A stretch of DNA of 64,000 nt, taken from contig JAJYNP010000194.1 in NCBI GenBank assembly GCA_021786265.1, positions 8,496-72,495 on the forward strand. The letters run 5' to 3'. The notes below the pieces were generated by a model. That model had not been told where the DNA came from and searched no databases. It saw only the letters and a program-made list of their open reading frames with translations. Source of the stretch: Chloroflexota bacterium. Lineage in GTDB: Bacteria > Chloroflexota > Limnocylindria > Limnocylindrales > CSP1-4. Positions 58,870 to 64,000 of the stretch are shown here, piece by piece. The translations under genes were made by a program, and so were the position numbers. Each line of letters opens with the position of its first letter. Within the stretch, counting starts at the first letter, position 1.

Positions 58870-59093
58870 TCGGACGCGCATGCCCCGAGAGAGCATGTCC
58901 GGGAGCGGACGGTGCTCGGGAGCCCGACCGGCGCGTGAACGCGCCACCGCCTGCAGGTCTCGGTCGAAACGGGGTGGGCCCTGCTGCACGACAGCGCTGC
59001 GCCGCGTGCATGCGCCCGTGATGCGAGCCCGCTGCGCCGCGAACCACCCATGCGTGGCCGCGAACCACCCATGCGTGCGCATCGCGCGCAATC

Positions 59094-59108
59094 CCATACT
59101 TTGTATGG
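59094..59108. promoter_or_regulatory. Palindrome CCATACTTTGTATGG, copy 2
   Basis: An exact second copy of the palindrome at 58855-58869, starting 239 bases later, also preceded by a GCGCAA block. The 224 bases between them hold no gene. Confidence 0.35.
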
Positions 59109-59295
59109 CGTTCGGTGCGGGCACCTGCTCGGGGGAGTGACCACCGCGACCCCGTCGGGCGCCTGGCCAACTGGCCCGGTCGCAGGCTCTCAGCACCTAC
59201 GAGGCCGCGTGTCTCGCGCTGGCCATCCGGCGCGAACTCTCCCTTGCGACCGTCGACGGTGCGCTCCGGCGGGCCAGGGTGGTCGACCGGCCGGT

Positions 59296-60354
59296 CTACA
59301 CCGCCGCGGGCTCGGCGTGCCGCTTCCTCGGTGCGTTCGCCCCCGCCGCCGATCCGAACGCCTCCATGGCCGCCCGGATCCCGGCGTACTGGTCGATCGG
59401 CCCCGTGCCCGGGTAGCGGACGGTGAACCGGCCGAAGTCGCGGTCCATGCCTGCGTAGCCGTTGTACGGCGTCGCGTCGCCGACCGGCACCCCGGCCATG
59501 GCGATCACGCGCAGCGCCGGGATGTTCCATGAGATCAGGGCCCGCTGCGACAGCCCCAGCCGGCGGAGGTCCGCGGCCACCGGATGGTCGGTCCCGATCT
59601 CGATGTCCGCGCCCCCGAACCGCCGCTGCATGTACGCGTGCGACGGCATGTCCATGCGGATCAGGTGCCCGTCCAGCACGCTGTATTGCGCGACGGTCTG
59701 ACGCAGGATCAAGGGCCGTCCACCGGGCCGCACCGTCAGCGTCAGGATGTGCGCGTCCTCCTCGGCCACCCGGACCCGCTGCACCAGCGTGTCATCGTCG
59801 AAGTCCATGTCGGCCACGAACTTCGGCAGGCCCCACGCAAGCCGGCCAGCCTCGCGCCCCTGCCGGTGGGTGACGGGCATGTGCAGTCCGAACAGCTCGG
59901 CGCCGCCGGATGCCATGCCCACCAGGGTCGAGAGCGTGCGCAACCGCGACTCGGGCCCGCGGGTCACGACTGCGGCGACCGTCACCTCCCCGCCCGAGGG
60001 GAACAGGACGGTCGTCGGATGGTCACTTCCGTCGGTCACGTCCAGGTGCCGGGACGCCAGGACGTAGACCAAAGCGTGCCCGTCCGGCAGCCGGAGCGGA
60101 CGAAGCTCCGCGGACGGCAGCGACTCCCGAACGGCGTCGAAGGATGCTTCGTGCAGCGACGCGAAACTGTGCGAGTGCCGGAAGTGGAACGGCATGGCGA
60201 ACCGGACCGATCCGTACTGCTCTGGCGTGCCCGGCGGCCGGGTCTCGTCGTAGAACGGCGTCTCGGCACGCCGGGACGCGCGCCGCGCCATCGCGACGCC
60301 CACGCCGGTCCCGACCGCGGCGAATCCCAGTCCCCGGATGATCGAGCGATCCAT
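59296..60354 (-). CDS. Acetoacetate-decarboxylase-family protein
   Basis: A 352-residue protein. The N-terminal 25 residues look like a membrane anchor or weak signal (IIRGLGFAAVGTGVGVAMAR). The ADC domain spans about 45-320. VTHRQGREAGRLAWGLPKFV contains Lys178 at the position of the catalytic Schiff-base Lys of acetoacetate decarboxylase (G-x-PK). RPLILRQTVAQYSVLDG continues the fold. Many members of this family are not decarboxylases, so the activity is uncertain. It is a single-gene unit; the start ATG is at 60354 and the frame is open upstream without support. Confidence 0.82.
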   Translation of the reverse strand: MDRSIIRGLGFAAVGTGVGVAMARRASRRAETPFYDETRPPGTPEQYGSVRFAMPFHFRHSHSFASLHEASFDAVRESLPSAELRPLRLPDGHALVYVLASRHLDVTDGSDHPTTVLFPSGGEVTVAAVVTRGPESRLRTLSTLVGMASGGAELFGLHMPVTHRQGREAGRLAWGLPKFVADMDFDDDTLVQRVRVAEEDAHILTLTVRPGGRPLILRQTVAQYSVLDGHLIRMDMPSHAYMQRRFGGADIEIGTDHPVAADLRRLGLSQRALISWNIPALRVIAMAGVPVGDATPYNGYAGMDRDFGRFTVRYPGTGPIDQYAGIRAAMEAFGSAAGANAPRKRHAEPAAV

Positions 60355-60912
60355 TGCCTGGCTCCCCCCGCGGGAGGCGCCTTGGGCGGGCCTTTCCCGC
60401 GGGCCACAGTGTCGACCCGTCCTCGGTGCCGGGGCCAGTGCCGCACGGACCGATGCTGCCCGGACGGGAGCCGGGTCAGTGCCGCCAGCTCGCCGGCCGG
60501 ACCTGTTTGCGCCGGGCGGTTGATCCCGACGTCCCGGAGACCCATGGGGCCGGGATCGGGACCACCGGTGCCGAAAGTGTGCAAGGGATGCATGAGCTCG
60601 ACCGAACTGGGATCCCGGAGGCCGGCCGGAGGCCACGCCTCGTCGAGCCTGTGCGCGCCACGCACGAAACCGCCCGCCTCGCCCGAGGGATCGTCGTTTT
60701 CGTGCACCACGTGCAAACCGGCCGGCGGAACCGGTCGGGTGGGTTCCGAGCCCGGCCCGGGACCCACCCGGGCGCATGAGATCCCGAGCTTCCGAGCGCC
60801 GAGGCGCAGGCGGCGCGACTCGACATCGCACGGTGCCACTCGACCCGAGCTCCCGAGCGCCGAGGCGCAGGCGGCACACCTCGGACCGGCTCCCCGGATA
60901 TGCTGTCGGCCC
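60355..60912. other. Spacer with a 61-bp-spaced direct repeat
   Basis: About 560 bases between divergent genes hold no supported gene. A 32-base block (start CCCGAGCTTCCGAGCGCCGA) occurs at 60783-60814 and again, with one or two changes, at 60844-60875, i.e. every 61 bases. TATGCT at 60899-60904 is the likely -10 of the next gene. Confidence 0.5.
60899..60904 (+). promoter_or_regulatory. Putative -10 hexamer placing the sortase-like start at +1
   Basis: TATGCT ends eight bases before the ATG at 60913, with no ribosome-binding sequence between, fitting the leaderless pattern. Confidence 0.4.
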
Positions 60913-61803
60913 ATGAAGCTTCCCATCCGAGCCGCCACGCTCTGCTTCGCCATCGCCACCTTTGCACTGCTCGCCGCCCCCACCGCCGATGCGACCCAGG
61001 CACGACGCATCTGGCATGCGACGCTCGGCGGCGTCACTGGCACAGCGACCCTGATCGCCTACACGACCGGCACAGGCACGATGACCATCTCGGCGGGCGG
61101 CCTCGCACCATCGACGACGTACTCGGTGATGGTCTACCGGGGCACCTGCGCGAAGCCGCTCGCCGTCGTCAAGCTCCCCGGCGTCCGCTCGGACGCCAGC
61201 GGCAATGCGACCGGGTCGCTCCCGCTGACCGCGGCGCAGCAGGCCACGGTCTGGCGTGCGACCTGGACCGGGAGCATCGCGGCCCGGATCGCGAGCGGGT
61301 CGGACGCCCACTGCGGTGCCCTGAAGTACGCCGTCGCCACGCGGATCGCCGTCCCGGCGCTCGGGATCGACCTGCCGGTCGTGCTGCAGAAGGGGACCGC
61401 GTTTCCCTTGTGCAACGTGGCCATGTACATGCCGCAGTTCTCGCAACCCGGCGAAGGCGGTGCGACCTTCGTGTACGCGCATGCCCGGACCGGCATGTTC
61501 CTGCCGATGCTGAACGCGTCGCTGATCAACAACGGCGCGAAGATGATCGGGATGAAGGTCTACGCCTGGACGAGCGACGACCACATGTACACGTACCAGG
61601 TGATCAAGGTCCTGCGGCACGTCTACACCATCCCCGCCGCCCTGGCCGCTACCACCAGCCAGGAGGTCTGGCTGCAGACGTCCGAGGGCCCCTACGGGAC
61701 CTACAACAAGCTGTTCGTGGTGGCCAGGCGGATCGCAGGGGCCACGGTCACGTTCGCCGTCGCACACCCGACTCCGCATCCGCTGGTCTGTTCGCTGTAC
61801 TGA
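60913..61803 (+). CDS. Exported sortase-like protein lacking the catalytic Cys
   Basis: A 296-residue secreted protein with a signal peptide (residues 1-27, AATLCFAIATFALLAAPTAD). Residues 28-130 form a beta-rich domain. The rest looks like a sortase barrel. ATRIAVPALGIDLPVV matches the opening strand. His190 lies in TFVYAHARTGMFLPML, the active-site His region. The strand that should end in Thr-Leu-x-Thr-Cys reads VWLQTSEGPYGTYNKLFVVA, so the catalytic Cys is Ser257 and the usual Arg nearby is Lys. It may be an inactive or altered sortase. It has no neighbours pointing to a substrate. Confidence 0.75.
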   Translation: MKLPIRAATLCFAIATFALLAAPTADATQARRIWHATLGGVTGTATLIAYTTGTGTMTISAGGLAPSTTYSVMVYRGTCAKPLAVVKLPGVRSDASGNATGSLPLTAAQQATVWRATWTGSIAARIASGSDAHCGALKYAVATRIAVPALGIDLPVVLQKGTAFPLCNVAMYMPQFSQPGEGGATFVYAHARTGMFLPMLNASLINNGAKMIGMKVYAWTSDDHMYTYQVIKVLRHVYTIPAALAATTSQEVWLQTSEGPYGTYNKLFVVARRIAGATVTFAVAHPTPHPLVCSLY

Positions 61804-61898
61804 CGGGCCGGTCGGCCTCAGCCGCGCCTCGCCCGCGGTTCGCCATCGACGTGCGCTCGAACGCACACACTCTGCGTTGGAACGCACGGAACGAGGCG

Positions 61899-62256
61899 AT
61901 GCAGAACCTGCTGGCGTGCGCCATCGAGGAACGCGGCGAGACGTACACGCCGGTCGCGGAGCGGCCTGCAGGCCCGGACCGTCCGGCAGATCGCGACCGG
62001 CGAGACGCCCATCGATCGCGTCCCGGCCGGCACCGTTCGCCGGCTCGCGGCGGCACTCGACATGCCACTGGCGGAGCTCATCGATCCCGCGCAGCGTCAG
62101 CCGGGCGATCCGGCGGTCCCGCGCCCCGAACGGCTGGCGCGGGCGATCCGCGACGTGATGTGGGGCGGTTCCGCTCCGGTCGACTATCCGTCGCCCGTGG
62201 AGAGTGGTGACGATCCGCTCGCACGCCGCTCCGACCGGCTTCTTCGCGGGGGCTGA
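61899..62256 (+). pseudogene. Frameshifted HTH (XRE-like) regulator gene
   Basis: The frame from the ATG at 61899 reads MQNLLACAIEERGETYTPVA. At about 61965 it must shift to continue as LQARTVRQIATGETPIDRVP then GTVRRLAAALDMPLAELID, a helix-turn-helix typical of XRE-type regulators. The rest (RPERLARAIRDVMWGGSAPV) runs to a TGA at 62256. The intact protein would be about 118 residues. It starts 95 bases after the sortase-like gene and is followed 40 bases on by another decayed gene. Confidence 0.65.
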
Positions 62257-62296
62257 GCCGATCGGCGGAGGGCGAGGATGAGGCGCCGGGTCTTCC

Positions 62297-62818
62297 GTGT
62301 CGATTGGGGCTGAGGTCTACCGCGCGCTCACCGAGGGCGACGACCCGTCCAGCGGCGACATTGCCTGCCTCACGCTGGCACGCACGCGCGAGATCGCCGT
62401 CGACGCGATCTTCGCGCTCGTGGTCACCCATTCCTGCGAGATCGACCGGCAGAAGAACCGGGGTGCGGACGAGGGGCACCGGGACTGCCGCCTCACCGTC
62501 GCCCCCATCGTGCCGGAGTCCCGGGTCCGCCCTGGCGACGGTGCGGCCGCTGAGTCGGCGCATGGAGGCGCGGCCGCCGGGCCGGCCGGGCAGCGGCCGC
62601 CGGCGCGGCACACTGGCGCGGCGCACCGGCGCGGCCCACCGGCGCGGCGCACTGGCGCGCGATCGGGGCCAACGTGCCAGTCGCGTCCCTCCCCGAAGGG
62701 TGACCGCGCGCGTTTGCGGACCTGCGCGGGCTGTCCCACCTCGAAGGGTGACCGCGTGGCGGTCGCACTGACCGCCGACGACGGCACCTCGATCACGGTC
62801 GAGCTGATCGCGAGGTAA
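62297..62818 (+). pseudogene. Probably decayed gene of unknown family
   Basis: From the GTG at 62297 the frame stays open for 173 codons, but only its two ends look like protein: AVDAIFALVVTHSCEIDRQK, LTVAPIVPES and, at the end, GDRVAVALTADDGTSITVEL. Between them the sensible reading lies in another frame (NVPVASLPEG and AFADLRGLSHLEG, each followed by TGA). The middle also carries a 13-bp tandem repeat. This pattern suggests several indels. The intact form would resemble small proteins with an H-x-C-x-I-D motif that I cannot name. It follows a frameshifted HTH gene, so the pair has decayed together. Confidence 0.4.
62602..62653 (+). repeat. Four tandem 13-bp repeats
   Basis: The unit GGCGCGGCGCACC (with A/C/T variants) occurs four times in direct succession. 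Thirteen is not a multiple of three, so each gain or loss changes the reading frame of the gene that contains it. Confidence 0.8.
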
Positions 62819-62959
62819 CCCCTCGCCGACGGGATCGGCCGCGCCGAATGCCGAATGGGGAACGCGCGGGGAACGCCCAAGGGTGACACTCGGCGGCATG
62901 GCGGCGCCGCGTCCATGCACGGCCGCGGCCCGTCTCCACATCCGAAGGGGGATCGCGCC

Positions 62960-63328
62960 ATGCGGTTCATCGAGGAGACCGGGTTCTGCGTCCGGGTCGG
63001 GCGTGAGGAAGCATTCCAGAAGTGGCTGGCGGCGAACGAGGAGCGGATCGCCGCCGCGTACCCTCCGGGGGCGTCGTACATCGGGACGTTCGTCACCGCC
63101 TTCACGTCCGAGAAGAACGCGGGCCGGTACCGTGTGCTCGAAGGCCTCGACTCCTACGCCGCGCTCGATGTGGCCGCGGCGGCGCAGAAGGACCCGAACA
63201 GCGCGTACGCGAAGGTGTGGCGGGAGGCCATGCAGTTCATGGACCCGGATCCCAGGGCCGACTGGAGCCAGACGCTCCTGAAGTCGGTCGTGGACGCGTC
63301 GATCTGGGACATCGAGCCGCAGGACTGA
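62960..63328 (+). CDS. Small soluble protein, unknown function
   Basis: A 122-residue protein. MRFIEETGFCVRVGREEAFQ and AAYPPGASYIGTFVTAFTSE with YRVLEGLDSYAALDVAAAAQ suggest a ferredoxin-like alpha/beta (dimeric barrel) fold such as NIPSNAP or EthD-type proteins. The resemblance is only general. The C-terminus (ADWSQTLLKSVVDASIWDIE) is helical. AAGGGGG precedes the ATG at 62960; the frame is open to 62855 upstream but without supporting sequence. It lies alone near the end of the window. Confidence 0.65.
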   Translation: MRFIEETGFCVRVGREEAFQKWLAANEERIAAAYPPGASYIGTFVTAFTSEKNAGRYRVLEGLDSYAALDVAAAAQKDPNSAYAKVWREAMQFMDPDPRADWSQTLLKSVVDASIWDIEPQD

Positions 63329-64000
63329 CGGGAGAGCCGCGGCGCCTGTCCTCGTCCGCTGCCCACGGCTCCTCGCGCGGTGCATCGGACGCCTCGGACG
63401 CCTCGGACGCCCCGTGCGTCGCCGTGCGTCCCCCGTGCTTGCGCCGTGCGTCCCCCGTGCTTGCGCCGTATGCACCCCCGGCATGGTATCTGTCCCTGGG
63501 CCGAGATCTTTCACGCAACTGTCATCCAGGGACTCGTAGCCGACGACCGAGCCACCTGGCCTCGCCGCGCGGCTCGTCACGAGGCGCGGATCATCGATGA
63601 CCGCGGTGATCCGCGCACGATCCGAGCGTGGAGGCGCGCCCCGGTTGCCCTGTCGGCGTGCGCGCCGGCCGTCCAGCTCGTGAATCGCGACCGGCGGGAC
63701 GCAATGCGTGGCATAGCAGTCCCCGGGTGACTGTTCCGTAGCCTCCGGTCGTGGGTGCGTTCCTGGGACGCGGCAGCGAATGGGACGCGTCCCCTTGCGC
63801 GGCGCCCGGTTGCGCGGCGCCCGGCTCGGCCACGAACGCTGGCGGGTCCCACGTGGACAACTTCGGCCTGCGCCATGTGGTGGCATAGCGCGAAGTTAGC
63901 CCGAAGCTCCTACGGCCGTCCGCTCGGCCGTGAGCACGAATCGATCCTGGTCTGAGCACGATTGGCGTTCGTCTCACGGTGTGAGGCGTAGGCACTAAAT
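63329..64000. other. No supported gene; tandem repeats
   Basis: The last 670 bases show no reading frame with family features. At 63382-63408 a 9-bp unit (GCCTCGGAC type) occurs three times. At 63421-63464 a 22-bp unit (start GCCGTGCGTCCCCCGTGCTT) occurs twice. At 63492-63533 GTCCCTGG and CCAGGGAC form an inverted repeat with a 26-base loop. The final 120 bases are less GC-rich and may belong to the upstream region of a gene beyond the window. Confidence 0.5.

Larger units (their letters stand above)
58709..59295. other. Spacer with repeats and two identical palindromes
   Basis: About 590 bases without a supported gene. At 58757-58797 a 12-bp unit (CGCACCCGAGCC) occurs three times. At 59037-59077 a 20-bp unit (CCGCGAACCACCCATGCGTG) occurs twice at 21-base spacing. 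The 15-bp motif CCATACTTTGTATGG occurs at 58855-58869 and again at 59094-59108. It lies between convergent genes (ABC permease and the ADC-like gene). Confidence 0.6.

Noticed and set aside
60355..60912. Upstream extension of the ADC-like frame as an N-terminal domain
   Set aside because: The extension has no recognisable sequence and covers the direct-repeat spacer; the ATG at 60354 begins with a plausible hydrophobic anchor.
63329..64000. Genes in the last 670 bases
   Set aside because: Open frames of 100-135 codons occur on both strands but are repeat-derived or Arg/Pro-rich without motifs.

Overview
The window is very GC-rich DNA (roughly 70% G+C), densely packed and bacterial. The mix of genes points to a Chloroflexota-type soil or groundwater bacterium, with a high-GC actinobacterium-like lineage as the alternative: PMT-type glycosyltransferase with GtrA, an F420-type luciferase-like oxidoreductase, KamA, an LmbE-family deacetylase, DUF885 peptidases, a sortase-like exported protein, lipoproteins, and many GTG/TTG starts. 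This taxonomic call is inference; no rRNA gene is present.

Layout. 1-3.2 kb: the end of a parA gene, a small membrane protein and two cyclophilins. 3.2-7.1 kb: hisA coupled to a DUF885 peptidase, threonine aldolase and tRNA-Asp. 7.3-8.8 kb: two exported proteins, one apparently truncated, and a frameshifted IS256-type transposase remnant. 8.8-14.1 kb: membrane glycosyltransferase with GtrA, an exported beta-rich protein, a DinB-like protein and a VapBC pair. 14.3-20.7 kb: a receiver-domain regulator without its phospho-acceptor, an ABC exporter, an amino-acid permease and a PP2C phosphatase/Ser-Thr kinase pair. 20.9-27.3 kb: LmbE deacetylase, CoA-transferase, and a coupled reductase-ribokinase-aminotransferase operon. 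27.4-32.9 kb: a two-component system followed by a ferredoxin-flavoprotein gene and two paralogous membrane proteins, ended by a good terminator. This is the best candidate for an undescribed system in the window.

33-39.6 kb: a quinone oxidoreductase, an MMPL exporter fused to a CrtC/AttH-like domain, an OsmC-like protein and a ParDE module whose toxin has an in-frame stop. 39.8-51.3 kb: KamA, an F420-type enzyme, a SirB1-like protein, a class IV aminotransferase, dienelactone hydrolase, a second DUF885 peptidase, a SufT/MIP18 protein, a cobalamin adenosyltransferase and an MFS exporter. 51.3-58.7 kb: Bax-inhibitor-like protein, a repeat-rich spacer, a beta-hydroxyacid dehydrogenase, a family-18 glycosidase, a SIMPL protein and a second ABC exporter. 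58.7-64 kb: repeat-rich spacers, an acetoacetate-decarboxylase-like protein, a sortase-like protein whose catalytic Cys is Ser, two decaying genes and a small unknown gene.

Recurring features tie the window together. Several genes carry a TANNNT hexamer 7-9 bases before the start codon, which suggests leaderless mRNAs. An extended -10 motif, TGCTAGnnT, recurs before several others. GC-rich minisatellites sit in both spacers and coding tails. Adjacent genes overlap by 1-4 bases in many places (TGATG, ATGA, GTGA), which implies translational coupling.
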